Notes: generated by a model from the letters alone, not told the origin. Counted from the stretch's first letter, positions 10,739-21,964 are shown. The stretch is DNA of 64,000 nucleotides from Haplomitrium mnioides (GCA_049999725.1 JBNGIS010020176.1:22318-86317); one strand, 5' to 3'. Made by a program: numbers and translations.

Positions 10739-12660
10739 GGATGTCGCCCTCGCTTGATAACTATTTTCATCAAAATACAGTCCACTTCGAATTCTTCATG
10801 ATTGTCAAGAACAACAGCCAAAGGAGGAAGTTGAACACAACTTGGAATAAAAGATGGACTAGGAAAAAAAGACTTAAGTTTAGAGACAAAGAACACAAGA
10901 TGAATCTTCATATGAAGAGGAAGATCAAGTTTATAAGCAACATGAGAAATAACATGAGAAATAGAGAAAGGACCAATCCAAGTAGGAGATAACTTACATA
11001 GTTAAGTATCTAAAGACAATAAGAAATTGTGAGTAGATAATATAACTTGTTCATCTAAAATATAAGAGCAATCGCAACGATGACTATTGATATATTATTT
11101 TTGTTGATTTTGAGCAGCAATAAGATGGTTGCAAACATCTTGCAAAGAAGAAGATAAATGAGACAAAAAGGTAGAAATACTTGGAACATTGGAAGAAGAA
11201 GGAGAAAACAAACCATTGGGAATAAGAGGACGTTGACCCAAATTAAGAAAGAAATGAGAAAACCCAATACTTGCTTATTTGGAGTTGTTGTAAGCAAACT
11301 CCACTGCTAGTAAAAAACTATTCCAATTGATGCGATGAAGATTGATGAACGCGCAAAGCATATCCTCCACAATACGATTAGTGTGCTCCATTTGCCTATC
11401 TGTTTGAGGATGATAAGCAGTAGACATAGAGAGTTTGATGCTTAATAGTTTGAGCAACTCTCGCCAAAACTTCATATGAAACGCGGATCTCTATTAGATA
11501 TTAGCAACTTAGTTATTCCATGATGATGAAAGATAGCATCAAAGTAAAAATTTTCCAATTGTGAAGTATCTATTGTATCCATCGTTGGTGCTAAATGAAT
11601 ATGCTTGCTGAGCTTGTCCACAACACCACAATGGTAGTAAACCCACAAGACGTAGTTGGAAGTGAAGTGACAAGATCCGAACTTACATATTCCCAACGAG
11701 CAGTAGAAATTGGTAGTGGCTAAAGAAGTCCCGTTGGTTTTTTATTTGAAGCTTTCTTTTGTTGATACATTTCATACGAATGAACAAAACCACAAACATC
11801 TAGAGCCAAGTTAAGCCACCACCAAGTGCGCCAAAGCAACTCTGTAGTTTCAACTACTCCAAGATCCACTAAGATGGGAATGTCATGTGCTTCTTGTAAA
11901 CAAGCCATTCAAAGCATATCATCTTACAAAACATATATTTTATGACCTTCATTTGATGACTCTTTTTCTTTTGAATAGAAAAAGAATGATATTCACTATC
12001 TTTGACGACTAATTATACCTAAACAAGACTAGAAAAAACATCTTCTTGTAGCTTTTGGTGATTACTCCCACTAATTGCATCATTCAAGTGTAATATACTA
12101 ATGTTAATTGCCTCCATTGTATTCACTTGATGATCCGGCCTTTGTGACAATGCATCAAGAATGGCGTGGAACCTTCTAAGCTTCTATTCTAGCTTGATAT
12201 CAAAGAGCTGCAATTGATCTTCCCGTCAGTGATGGCAACTTGTCACATTTTCCAAATAGATTGCTTGTAACAATAGCTTGTGATCTATATGCATAAACAC
12301 ATATCTTCCCAAAAGATAGTATCTCCATACTTTAGTAGCATAAACCATTGTCAATTACTCTCGATCCCTTCCAAAATAATATCTCTCCACCGCATTTAGA
12401 TGACGTGACATGAAGGCAATTGGATGAAGGCCATACTCAAACTCTTGCTGCAAAACTGCTTTAATAGCAGAATTAGAAGCATCATAATCAACTATACAAC
12501 GTGCCTTTGGATCATATTGATGTAGAATAGGACGAGAAGAGTTGCATCCTTGAGCTGCTGAAATGATGCTTGCTCTTTGGCAGTCCATTAAAACTGGACC
12601 TCCTTGCCAAGCTTTTATCAATGTTTCATCCATTATTATGTGTATATTGTTGCACCCATT
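10739..12660 (-). mobile_element. Gypsy chromovirus fragment (RNase H, integrase, start of chromodomain)
   Basis: On the minus strand, RNase H (12633-12355: ILHQYDPKARCIVDYDASN, then HPIAFMSRHLNAVERYY), a zinc-finger/integrase region (11908-11275: SKHIHLAPTMDTIDTSQLEN, ISNRDPRF, AYHPQTDRQMEHTNRIVEDM, WNSFLLAVEFAYNNSK) and a post-integrase tail run to the chromodomain start EEFEVDCILMKIVIKRGRHPQ. There it stops at 10739, against an exon of copy B. It is closely related to the element at 46473-51468. Stops and frameshifts make it inactive. The reverse transcriptase is missing: an LTR fragment follows RNase H, so an internal deletion or rearrangement has occurred. Confidence 0.8.
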
Positions 12661-12799
12661 ATAGATCCGCTTTCAACCCTAAAACTCTAAAAGTGACTTC
12701 GAAGATAAGTAATCTTATCTCAACTCTAAAAATGACCCTCTACCACTTCCTTCACTCCTCTCTATTTTCTATCAACTAGCACAACCTTATGCTTGTACA
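12661..12799 (-). repeat. Gypsy LTR fragment
   Basis: The sequence AACCCTAAAACTCTAAAAGTGAC..CACTTCCTTCACTCCTCTC..CACAACCTTATGCTTGTACA is the reverse complement of the 5' half of the LTR family seen at 46473-46909. It joins directly to an RNase H remnant, which is not a normal element order. Confidence 0.75.
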
Positions 12800-13080
12800 T
12801 AGGCTTCCAACCTTATGCTTATGCATAAGCAACATTTCTTTCCTCTTTAGTCAAACCCATAATTGGCTTGATCCAAATAGCAAAGATAGGAATCTACTTT
12901 GATATGTTGAACTAATATAGGCACATATGATTGGCTTGATCCAAATAGCAAAGATATCTTACATTACATAATACATAGAGATTCCTATACTCATATACAA
13001 TCACTACAAGAACTAGATTTAGAGTTTGAAAATAATAATAATTCTCTTAGTAACTTTAAGATTGAACAAGTTGCTTTGTC
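12800..13080. other. Unannotated spacer with a short direct duplication
   Basis: The 27-bp phrase beginning ATTGGCTTGATCCAAATAGC occurs at about 12868 and again at about 12931. No coding similarity was recognised. Confidence 0.45.
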
Positions 13081-13667
13081 TCATGTTTCAATGTTGATAG
13101 TAAAAGCATCTTCTATTTTCACATAGGTGCTCACACTCCATATTAGTCAGGGTATATTGTTACATCAAATCAATTTCTATAGATGCAACCTCAGTTGGCG
13201 ACACTCGTAGGTTGGTAAGCTTGGTTAATAATGTAGTCTAACTTATACGGTGGCAAAAAAGAAACCATATCACTTGGCTATATGCATGGCTTTTTGTAAT
13301 TGACAATGCTCTCTCATTGCAATTTCTATTCTAGTGTGAAGTTTTAATCTCCAAACAAAATGATAAAGTGCTTTGTCTTCTCTAATATCTAAAATTTGCA
13401 AGATAGTATTGTGAAAATGTGTGATGTAACTTATTGCATTGATTTACTTCAATTCTTTGGCTATTATCTCTTGTGCTAGTAGCTTCAAAGAAATGTTTGC
13501 AATATATAACTTTTAAACTCCATCTCGAACCACCTTTCAATCAAATTCATATACAAACTTCTAATAAGTCAGAAAAGTGCTCAATTTTTTATTTTAGTCC
13601 TTGAATAGTCGTTCTTAGATTCTTTATATGACTCACTATCAAAAAGTACAATGTGGTTATGATGCCA
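13081..13667 (-). pseudogene. Gypsy gag remnant
   Basis: The minus strand gives LHHTFSQYYLANF/ILDIREDKALYHFVWRL and LKLHTRIEIAMREH, matching MQIPNIREEEALDRFVRRL and KPHTRIEVTMREPT of the 47.3-47.6 kb gag. Several stops are present. Its upstream edge ends at sequence resembling the LTR-proximal GGTATCA primer-binding site near 13655-13668. Confidence 0.65.
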
Positions 13668-14130
13668 ATAAGAACTCAAAAATGGTAGTTAATTATAAGA
13701 CTTAAATCAAATGCCAAGATAGTCAAACTCTAAAGAAGTCAAATTTTAATATAAGTAAATATCACAGAGGAGGACCAAATCAACTTTAACAAAATGCTTC
13801 AAAGAGTATATCCAAAAGAAATATCAAATAAATACGCAATCAATTGTATAAGCAAGTTGAGAAGAATTTCAAAATGACCACTCAACCGATGTGGTATTTC
13901 TATTTGTACTCGTAGAAGTGACATCACTTAGCTTCTTTCTCTTACAAGTTACTTAAATTTCCAAACCTAAAATCAACCTTATCTCATCTTCCAAATCTAA
14001 AAGCAACATTATCTCATTTTTCTAACCCTCTTTGAACGTCACTTCCATTTCCAACCTGAAAAAAACATTGAATATTATTACATCAATAGAATGGCAAGTA
14101 AAAATATACTTTTAATTACATTATTGGAAG
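13668..14130 (-). repeat. Degenerate gypsy LTR
   Basis: It contains the characteristic AAGTGAC and AAGTTACTT blocks and the plant-like CTTATCTC..CCAAACCTAAAA phrase of the 46.5-kb LTR family in reverse orientation. The ends are unclear, so boundaries are approximate. Confidence 0.45.
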
Positions 14131-14334
14131 GGTTAAATTTTGGTTTTGAGTACTTGCACAATTTTATACAATTCAATATCAATGAGAGATTTATTTTGTC
14201 TTTTTTAGTTCGATCTAATAACCCAACTTGTTAAATACATATTTAGAAAACTTATAGAAAAAGCTATTATAATGAAGTGCAAGATATAATCGGTAAAAAT
14301 TTTAAATGGTTTGATACATTCAACAAAAATAAAT

Positions 14335-15141
14335 GAAGATATGTTGCTTTGTGTTGAAGTTATTACTTTGTTTGATACAAATAAAGATAATTTGCTTTGT
14401 GCTGAAGTTATTTCTTTGTTAGATACAAAGAAAGACAAGTTGCTTTGTTGGATACAAAGAAAGACAAGTTGCTTTGTGTTGAATTAGATGCTCTGTTGGA
14501 TACAAATAAAGACAAGTTGTTTTGTGTTGAATTCGATGCTTTGTTGGATACAAAGAAAGACAAGTTGCTTTGTGTTGAATTAGATATTTTGTTGGATACA
14601 AAGAAATACAAGTTGCTTTGTGTTGAATTCGATGCTTTGTTGGATACAAAGAAAGACAAGTTGCTTTATGTTGAATTAGATGCTTTGTTGGATACAAATA
14701 AAGACAAGTTGCTTTGTGTTGAGTTCGATGCTTTGTTGGATACAAAGAAAGACACGTTGTTGTATGTTGAATTAGATGTTTTGTTGGATACAAAGAAAGA
14801 CAAGTTGCTTTGTGTTGAATTAGATGCTTTGTTGGATACAAATAAAGACAAGTTGCTTTGTGTTGAATTCGATGCTTTGTTGGATACAAAGAAAGACAAG
14901 TTGCTTTGTGTTGAATTAGATGTTTTGTTGGATGCAAAGAAAGACAAGATGCTTTGTGTTGAATTAGATGCTTTGTTGGATACAAATAAAGACAAGTTGC
15001 TTTGTGTTGAATTTCATGCTTTGTTGGATACAAAGAAAGACAAGTTGCTTTGTGCTGAATTAGATGTTTTGTTGGATACAAAGAAATACAAGTTGCTTTG
15101 TGTTGAATTAGATGCTTTGTTGAATACAAATAAAGACAAGT
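14335..15141 (+). repeat. 48-bp tandem array, left block
   Basis: The unit is GACAAGTTGCTTTGTGTTGA followed by ATTCGATGCTTTGTTGGATACAAAGAAA, 48 bp in all. It contains two related 24-bp halves, both with GCTTTGT. The leftmost units are most diverged, as expected at an array edge, and one unit near 14445 has lost about 19 bp between two CTTTG direct repeats. Units recur in the order A (..ELDALLDTNK), B (..EFDALLDTKK), C (..ELDVLLDTKK), giving a 144-bp higher-order repeat. The long open frames on both strands follow from the period being a multiple of three, so I do not call a protein. The block stops where a solo LTR is inserted. Confidence 0.9.
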
Positions 15142-15569
15142 TGTAAAAGAACTCAAAGACCGAATTCCAAGTAAGTAATAATTCAAGACAACTCTAAAAG
15201 AGTTACACGACTCAAAACCAATAAGCAAACTAAAGCCAAGAATATAAGACAAAGCCAAGCAATCAAAGAACCCAAATGATTTGAGAGGAACTCCAGAATG
15301 AGAAGTGGAGCTAAGAAACCTTTCTATTTATACAAGAGAAGAGAGTGTTATCCCTCTTTTTTCACTTACAAGTCACTTCTCATTTCAGCCCTAAAGGTGA
15401 CTCACTACCAAAAGTGACTTTGAATGCAAGTAACCTAAAAGTAACTCTCCACCAAAAGTGACTTCAAAAGCAAGTAATCCAATCTTAACCTAAAAGTGAC
15501 TCACTACCACTTCCTTCAATCCTCTCTATTTTCTTATAAATAGCACAACCTTATGCTTGTACTATTGCA
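15142..15569 (-). mobile_element. Solo gypsy LTR inside the 48-bp array
   Basis: It begins TGTAAAAGAACTCAAAGACC and ends CTTATGCTTGTACTATTGCA, the reverse complement of the LTR family at 46473-46909. Flanks are CAAGT on the left and CAAAT on the right, a five-base target duplication with one mismatch. Array units continue on both sides. There is no internal coding region, so it is a solo LTR left by recombination. Confidence 0.85.
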
Positions 15570-15918
15570 CAAATTGCTTTGTGTTGAATTCGATGCTTTG
15601 TTGGATACAAATTAAGACAAGTTGCTTTGTGTTGAATTAGATGCTTTGTTGGATATAAAGAAAGACAAGTTGCTCTGTGTTAAATTAGATGTTTTGTTGG
15701 ATACAAAGAAAGACCAGTTGCTTTGTGTTGAATTAGATGCTTTGTTGGATATAAAGAAAGACAAGTTGCTTTGTGTTGAATTCGATGCTTTGTTGGATAC
15801 AAANNNNNNNNNNAAAGACAAGTTGCTTTGTGTTGAATTAGATGCTTTGTTGGATACAAAAAAAGACAAGTTGCTTTGTGTTGAATTCGATGTTTTGTTG
15901 GATACAAAGAAAGACAAG
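15570..15918 (+). repeat. 48-bp tandem array, middle block
   Basis: It continues the array between the solo LTR and the chromovirus. It holds a run of 10 N at 15804-15813, which is a gap placeholder. The last five bases (ACAAG, 15914-15918) are the target duplication of the next insertion. Confidence 0.9.
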
Positions 15919-16429
15919 TGTAACACTACAAACCCACATTACACGTACGAACTAGCACAAGTATAACACATACAAGTTAGCATAAAAGAGGCGCACAAAG
16001 AACTTCAAAACCCCCAAGGTAAGAGATGCCAAACAAGGCACTCTCCCTTCTTTATTTACTTGATAGAAAGCTCTTTGCTTACATAGGTGGATGAACCTCA
16101 TTGGTTGTTTTTTTATCCTCTTCTAATTATACCGCTCTTTTCTCTTTCGCTCTAATTGGACTACCCTTTACTTTAATTCTCTTGTTGCCACATGTCCTTA
16201 TCTTTAGAACCTTCTATCTCTTTAGTTCTCCTTTTGCCACATGTCTTTATCTTTAGAACCTTCTTTTCACTTTAATTCGTTGGCTTTCTCTCCTTTTGCC
16301 ACGTGTCCAACTCTCTAAAATAGCAACCGCTTTCTATTACTCTAACTTAGTAATAGCTTTCTAGACATAGTTGACACTATATCTTACTTCATTTTTAGCT
16401 ATGGTTTACTAAAGTTAGTGACCGTTACA
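15919..16429 (-). repeat. 3' LTR of the chromovirus (511 bp)
   Basis: Begins TGTAACACTACA and ends GACCGTTACA. It is about 49 bp longer than its partner. The excess is a second copy of a segment containing CTTTTGCCACATGTC and TTATCTTTAGAACCTTCT (about 16190-16270), absent from the 21.5-kb LTR. Confidence 0.93.
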
Positions 16430-16448
16430 ATCCTCCCCTCTTTTAAGA
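16430..16448 (-). promoter_or_regulatory. Polypurine tract of the chromovirus
   Basis: The minus strand reads AAAAGAGGGGAGGAT immediately before the TGTAACGG start of the 3' LTR. This is where plus-strand DNA synthesis is primed in LTR retrotransposons. Confidence 0.85.
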
Positions 16449-16479
16449 GGCAACGTACTCGTTGCAAGTAAGAGAGTTC

Positions 16480-16670
16480 TCAAAAGAGTGAACAAGCGCA
16501 GAAGCATTAGCCAAATTCTCCAATGGCTCCCAAGTAGCTTCATAAAGAGGGTAGCATTTCCAACAAACCAAATATTCAACAATCTCATGATGACCGCGGC
16601 GCCGTGTACGTTTCTTTAAGAGTTGGTCAACCTCATACTCTTCATGACCCTCAATAAGTTCATGTGGTGG
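16480..16670 (-). pseudogene. Chromodomain of the chromovirus
   Basis: The minus strand reads [17 protein letters not shown], then EYLVCWKCYP and EATWEPLENLANA. The aromatic and tryptophan positions of a chromodomain (Y..W..Y and WEP) are visible. It lies at the end of pol, next to the polypurine tract. The usual KGYP is KCYP here. This module classifies the element as a chromovirus. Confidence 0.85.
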
Positions 16671-16882
16671 AGAGGGCTCTTGGATACTGGTAGAAGAGGA
16701 AGAATGAGGGACAAAAGCTTGGGTAAAGAGACATGAAAGACCGGATGAATCTTCATGTGAAGAGGTAAAACCAACCGATAAGCCACTTTACCAATGCGAC
16801 CAGAGATAGAAAAATGACCAATAAAGCGAGCACTTAACTTACGCGAATGAAGCAAAGGAAGATTGGATGTGGAGAGCTAGAC

Positions 16883-17790
16883 TTAGTCTTCGATAGCAAA
16901 GGTGACCTTTCGACGACGAGTATCAGCATATTGCTTTTGTCGATTACGAGCAACCTCCAATTTTTCCTTGGCTTGTCGAATGATGTGATGTAGATGATGG
17001 AGAAAATCATCAACGGCTTGACTCTTAGAAGTTGACGGTAAGGTATGTTGGAGACTAGAGATCGTGGTAGGATGCTCACCATACATAAAAAAGAAAGGTG
17101 TGGCACGTGTAGAACTATTGATGGAGTTAATGTACGAGAACTCAACCAGAGAGAGTAGCCAATCCCACTCCGCTTGCTCTTTCAAAGTAAAAACGCGTAG
17201 CATATCTTCGATGGTTCGGTTGGCCCGTTCAATTTGACCATCAGATTCTAGATGATAAGTAGGAGATATAGCCAATTTGGTATTGAGAAGACCAAATATA
17301 GTGTGCCAAAACATGCTGGTGAATTGAGTACCTCGGTCAAAAATAATAACTTGGGAAAGACCATGACGAGAGTAGACTACTTCCAAATAAATTCGTGCCA
17401 ACTCGGGTGCTGTTACAGATTTGGTAGTTGGACAAATATGAATCATTTTGTTAAGCTTGTCCATAAAAACAACAATAACATCATAGCCCGTAGAAGTACG
17501 AGGTAGCTCACACACAATATCCATACTCACATGCTCCCATCGTCGATTGGGAATAGGTAAGGTTGCAATAAGCCTCCTCGTTTAAGGTTGGTAGCCTTGT
17601 TTTGTTGACAAGCCAAGCAACTCCGAACATAAGCCTCCACATCTTGATGCATGTTAGGCCAATAATAAACTCGTTGAAGATGGTCCAAGGTCTTCTCAAT
17701 TCCAACATGGCCTCCAACTGCGGAATCATGTGCTTCATATAAAATCTCAGAGCGAAGCTTAACATTGTTGGGAACCTATACCTTCTCTTG
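16883..17790 (-). pseudogene. Integrase of the chromovirus
   Basis: The HHCC zinc finger reads HDSAVGGHVGIEKTL through RSCLACQQNKATN (about 17740-17600, minus). The catalytic core runs from 17530: the first aspartate is in MSMDIVCELP, the second in IIFDRGTQFTS, and the glutamate in SDGQIERANRTIEDM. A GPY/F-like tail ([19 protein letters not shown]) follows near 16800. The zinc finger and core are split by a stop/frameshift at about 17530. Confidence 0.85.
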
Positions 17791-17886
17791 GAAGAAAATC
17801 AATCCTCTCACCTCTTTCACCAACTTCTTTTGTTGTGCAACGATGATCTCTTCATCTGTCTTTATTGCCGCCAACATTTCTGTCCA

Positions 17887-18624
17887 TCAAGTAGGATGAA
17901 TTGTGATTTCTGACATGATGTTGAGTTGAGGCATGTGTGTCAAGGCATCTGCAATTTGACGCTTTCCTTCCACATAAACCATCTTCATATGGAACTGTTG
18001 TTGCCACTCTGCCCATCGAATCTGCCTTTTTGAGAGCTCTTTTTGAGTTTCTAGATAGATTAGAGGCTTATGGTCGGTTTTGACCACAAACTCCTTATCT
18101 CCAAGATAGTGCTTCCAATGCTTGGTTGATAACACAATCGCCAATTCTTCTCGCTTTGTGGTGTGGTAGTTCTACTCTGCATCGCTCAATTTTCTAGAAA
18201 AGAAGGCAATAGGATGCCAACCATCCTCCCATTCTTGTTGCAAAACTCCACCTATGGCTTTTCCAGATGCATCCACCAAAAGTTTGATTGGTCGTTTAGA
18301 ATCATACCATTTAAGAATTGGAGCATGAAGAAGTGATTTCTTCAAGGCTTGAAACGCCAACTCTTCTGTAGCTCCCTATGTCCACGTATGACTTTTCTTT
18401 AGCAAGTTGGTCAATGGTTCTGCTATTTGTGCAAAACCTTTCACGAATCGACAATAAAACCCGGTTAGCCCCAAAAATCCTCTTAGTTGTATGTGGTCAC
18501 TATGAGCTTCCCACTTCTGAATTGCCTCTACTTTTTCATTCATAACTTGGATTCTTGATGCACTCACACGATGACCCAAGTAGTCCACCTCCCTTTTTCC
18601 AATTTCGCATTTTGACATCTTCAC
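17887..18624 (-). pseudogene. RNase H and reverse-transcriptase connection of the chromovirus
   Basis: 18624-18376 carries the thumb/connection region (VDYLGHRVSASRIQV, then LRGFLGLTGFYCRFVKGFAQ). 18360-18172 and 18144-17887 carry RNase H (KLLVDASGKAIGGVLQQEW, VKTDHKPLIYLETQKELSKR, VEGKRQIADAL). Stops between the pieces break the polyprotein. Confidence 0.85.
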
Positions 18625-18639
18625 ATATAGCTTGTGATT

Positions 18640-19229
18640 TCGAAGTACCTCAACACCGTACGAAGGTGTTGTTGATGCTCTTGGAGATTCTTGTTGTAAA
18701 TGAGAATGTTATCCAAAAAAATAATGACAAACTTATCTAGATAAGATCAAAAAATATCATTCATAAGACCCATAAATGTTGCAGGATCATTAGTTAATCC
18801 AAAAAGCATAACAAGATATTCGAAATGCCTATATCGACTTCGAAATGCTGTTTTTTGCACATCACCTTCTGCAATTCAGATTTGATTGTATCTGCTTCTC
18901 AAATCCAATTTTGTAAAGTAATTTGCTCCTTGAAGTTGATCAAACAAATCATCTATTCTAGGTAATAGATATTTATTTCTCACCGTTCGTTGGTTGAGTG
19001 CTCGATAGTCAATACACATCCTCATACTCCCATCTTTCTTTTTCACAAACAATACTGGTGCATCATAAGGAGAGATGCTTGGCTGAATGAACCCCTTCTC
19101 CAATAATTCAGTAATATGAGATTTGCGTTCCTCGAGTTCATGAGGAGGCAATCGATATGGTGCTTTACATGGTGGGATACTTCCTAGAATAACCTCAATC
19201 TTGTGATCAATGCATCGTTTAGGCGGCAA
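18640..19229 (-). pseudogene. Reverse transcriptase of the chromovirus, catalytic motif damaged
   Basis: The 5' part (19229-18876) is well preserved: [40 protein letters not shown] and [13 protein letters not shown]. Further on the active-site motif reads FLDNILIY where YxDD or FLDD is expected (about 18700-18720, minus), so one catalytic aspartate is asparagine. Frame breaks occur after 18876 and near 18650. Confidence 0.85.
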
Positions 19230-19621
19230 GCCATGGGGTTAAATCATTGGGAAAGACATCTTGAAACTCCTTCAAAATACCTTGAAAATTGTGGGGAATT
19301 TTATTCTTTGAGTCCTCCTTATCAACTGTGAGTTCATGTATGAGCCCTAAAAACAACGTCTTGTCTTTTGATTGAGTGTGCTCTAATCACATATAAGGGC
19401 AGATGCCTTGAATGAGGTTGTATTCAATCTCCCCGAATCTTCCATTGAGATGTCGTGATTATCTTCTTTCGCCAATCTACTTGCGGGTTGTATCTTCGTG
19501 GCTATTTCATTCTAAGAATCGCATCATATCTCGCCAATGTCGTGATTTTCCATTCCAAATTCTCCTTATAATTGCCCATATGTAGAGCTATAGTTTGAGA
19601 TAAACGTTCAATAGCCTCACT

Positions 19622-19906
19622 TTAGCCATTTGCCATTTCAACCACCTCATGTTCTTCCTTTTCAATTGGCAACTTCAGCTTCAAAGCTATCGTTCGTGAT
19701 AGATAATTTTCTTCCGCCCTAGAGTCCACCCAAACTCTCACTGCCAATCCTTCCATCCATCCATCAACCACAATTAGTCCTCCATTTTTTTGTTTTTCTA
19801 TATAGTATATTTGCTTGGATCGAAATTTTTCCTCGCCTTTCTTCTTTCTCCCAGCAAACCATGAGGCCTTTTTACTGGTGCCCATCGTTTCCTTGACATT
19901 CTTCAT
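19622..19906 (-). pseudogene. Aspartic protease of the chromovirus, altered active site
   Basis: The frame reads LIVVDGWMEGLAVRVWVDSR, then ENYLSRTIALKL. Gypsy proteases have a DSG or DTG triad; here it is DSR, which should abolish activity. A lysine-rich linker precedes it. Confidence 0.75.
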
Positions 19907-19959
19907 CTTCTCTGTTGTTGATATTATGAAGAGGTCGTCAGAACACTCTCCCTTGATTG

Positions 19960-20860
19960 CGTCGTATTGCTCTACAATTCAGTGCAATGTGCCCTATTCG
20001 ATCACAATTGTAGCATGTTCGTGTTTCTCGTCGTTCTTCATTTCTTCTTTCAATAACATTGTGTGGTCCTCCTGGTTGTTGATTGAAGTGATATTGAAAT
20101 CTCTTCTTCTTATATGTCCCAACTCCATATGCATGGGACCGTAATTCCCTCCTGTTTGCACAATTCCCAATGTTCCTTCAATTCTTTGAGCATACGAGAT
20201 GGCTTCGTTAACATCCTTCGGATTTCTCATCATAACTTCCCCTCGAATCTTCCTTTTCAATCCTTGCAAAAATTTGTCAAGGGCTTTGTCTGAACTTATG
20301 TCTTCAATTTGGACTTGTAAGCTTCGAAATTCTTCAATGTATCTTGCAACGCTTCCTTGTTGCTCTAACTCCCAAAGCTTAGTTCTTGCGGTTAATATAG
20401 AGTCTACCGCTTTGAAATTTTGTAATAAGCCTTCTTTAAGGCTACTCCATAAAAGTTTTTCTCCTCGTGCATTTTTTTTTGTCTCTCCCATCCTTGTAGC
20501 CAAATAGATGTGTGCTTCGTTAAAAACGATCTTGCGAATAGCCATTTTTCCAAATCTGATGCATGTGGGTAATACGACATATGAACCTCCATTCGATACA
20601 CCCATCCTTTGACAACTTCTACCATGCGGCTTCCTCCATAAGCCTCCACTTTACACGACTTGCTCATCTTTTGAAGTAATGTTTCTCGACTCACTTCTCC
20701 ATTCTCTTGTTGCAACCGCATTTTCACCATCTCCGCCATTAACATATTTGTTTGTTGTTGGCTTGCTATAAGGGCTGCTTGAAGTTCCTCCAACTTTGCC
20801 ATCATCCAAGCTCCTTCTTCTAGATTGGAGGAACTTATCTCCATGATTTTCTGTCACAAC
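19960..20860 (-). pseudogene. Gag of the chromovirus with a CCHC zinc knuckle
   Basis: Gag starts near 20844 (MEISSSNLEEGAWMMAKLEE). It contains a coiled-coil-like region, the retrotransposon gag fold (MEVHMSYYPHASDLEKWLF and YIEEFRSLQVQIEDI..DKFLQGL) and a CCHC knuckle CYNCDRIGHIALNC at 20015-19974. The main frame is broken at about 20400-20600 and again before the knuckle, so at least two frameshifts are needed to read it through. Confidence 0.85.
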
Positions 20861-21489
20861 TTAACTACTTGTAACTTATACAACAACAAATACATACACA
20901 TTCCAATTGTGAAGAATAGGTAAAATAAAAGGTTTAGTTGATGCTAACACTGAATCACAAAACCTCTCTCCAAACTTACGAACAAGAAAATCTCGCTGCA
21001 TTTGTTTAGGCGTCACTCGAATAGAAATGCGACACTTGGAGTTGAACTCTTCTAGAGGAGCTGGGTTCAAATCCATTTTCTATCTACCACAAAACATAAA
21101 TGAAGCACTCCCATGTAACACTATAATTTACCACATGTAAGATAACAGGTTCTTTTGATTCCATCACAAAAACCATAAAATCATCCTCAAAATTGTATAC
21201 TAAAAATTGACGAAAGAAATATTTGTCAATATTAAACACACGAATATTAAAAGGATTCAATAGAGGAATTCTAGGAGGTACAAATGCTCCTCTATCCATT
21301 TGCTACCATAGTATCAAGTCAACTTCTTATCTTCATTCATAAAGGATGGGATATCCACTATACTTTACTCATGAAAACTTGAGAGTTTAACTCTTTTGGA
21401 GTTGATGCAAAGTGGAGATTCCACTACTCCAAAAGGTCTTTAGTACTTTTCTAAAGTGGGGTAATCCACACTTCTTTGGAGAAGACCAA

Positions 21490-21501
21490 GCTCTGATACC
21501 A
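21490..21501 (-). promoter_or_regulatory. Primer-binding site of the chromovirus
   Basis: The minus strand reads TGGTATCAGAGC one base inside the 5' LTR. This is complementary to the 3' end of plant initiator methionine tRNA, the standard primer for many plant gypsy elements. Confidence 0.92.
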
Positions 21502-21502
21502 T

Positions 21503-21964
21503 TGTAACACTACAAACCCACATTACACGCATGAATTAGCACAAGTATAACACATACAAGTTAGCATAAAAGAGGCGCACAAAGAACTTCAAAACCCCCA
21601 AGGTAAGAGATGCCAAACAAGGCACTCTCCCTTCTTTATTTACTTGATAGAAAGCTCTTTGCTTACATAGGTGGATGAACCTCATTGGTTGCTTTTCTAT
21701 CCTCTTCTAATTGGACCGCTCTTTTCTCTTTCGCTCTAATTGGACCACCCTTTACTTTAATTCTCATGTTGCCACGTGTCCTTATCTTTAGAACCTTCTT
21801 TTCACTTTAATTCGTTGACTTTCTCTCCTTTTGCCACGTGTCCAACTCTCTAAAATAGCAACCGCTTTCTGTTACTCTAACTTAGTAATAGCTTTCTAGA
21901 CATAGTTGACACAATATCTTACTTCATTTTTAGCTATGGCTTACTAAAGTTAGTGACCGTTACA
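21503..21964 (-). repeat. 5' LTR of the chromovirus (462 bp)
   Basis: Same ends as the 15919-16429 LTR. It lacks the 49-bp internal duplication and differs by scattered substitutions. ACAAG follows directly (21965-21969). Confidence 0.93.

Larger units (their letters stand above)
15919..21964 (-). mobile_element. Full-length Ty3/gypsy chromovirus inserted in the 48-bp array
   Basis: This is a structurally complete element of 6046 bp on the minus strand. The two LTRs (15919-16429 and 21503-21964) both run TGTAACACTACAAACCC to GTGACCGTTACA. They are flanked by a perfect five-base target duplication ACAAG (15914-15918 and 21965-21969). The primer-binding site is TGGTATCAGAGC, initiator-Met type. 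The polypurine tract lies just inside the 3' LTR. Gag, protease, reverse transcriptase, RNase H, integrase and chromodomain follow in that order. The coding region has frameshifts and damaged active sites, so it is not autonomous. The two LTRs differ by an internal duplication and some substitutions, so the insertion is not very recent but is younger than the array. Confidence 0.95.

Noticed and set aside
14445-15146. A 233-residue open frame of 16-residue repeats (DKLLCVELDALLDTKK) as a repetitive protein
   Set aside because: Frames are open on both strands across the array because the 48-bp period is a multiple of three and the unit lacks stops. Insertions and a 19-bp deletion are tolerated. 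No start context or flanking coding region supports a protein.
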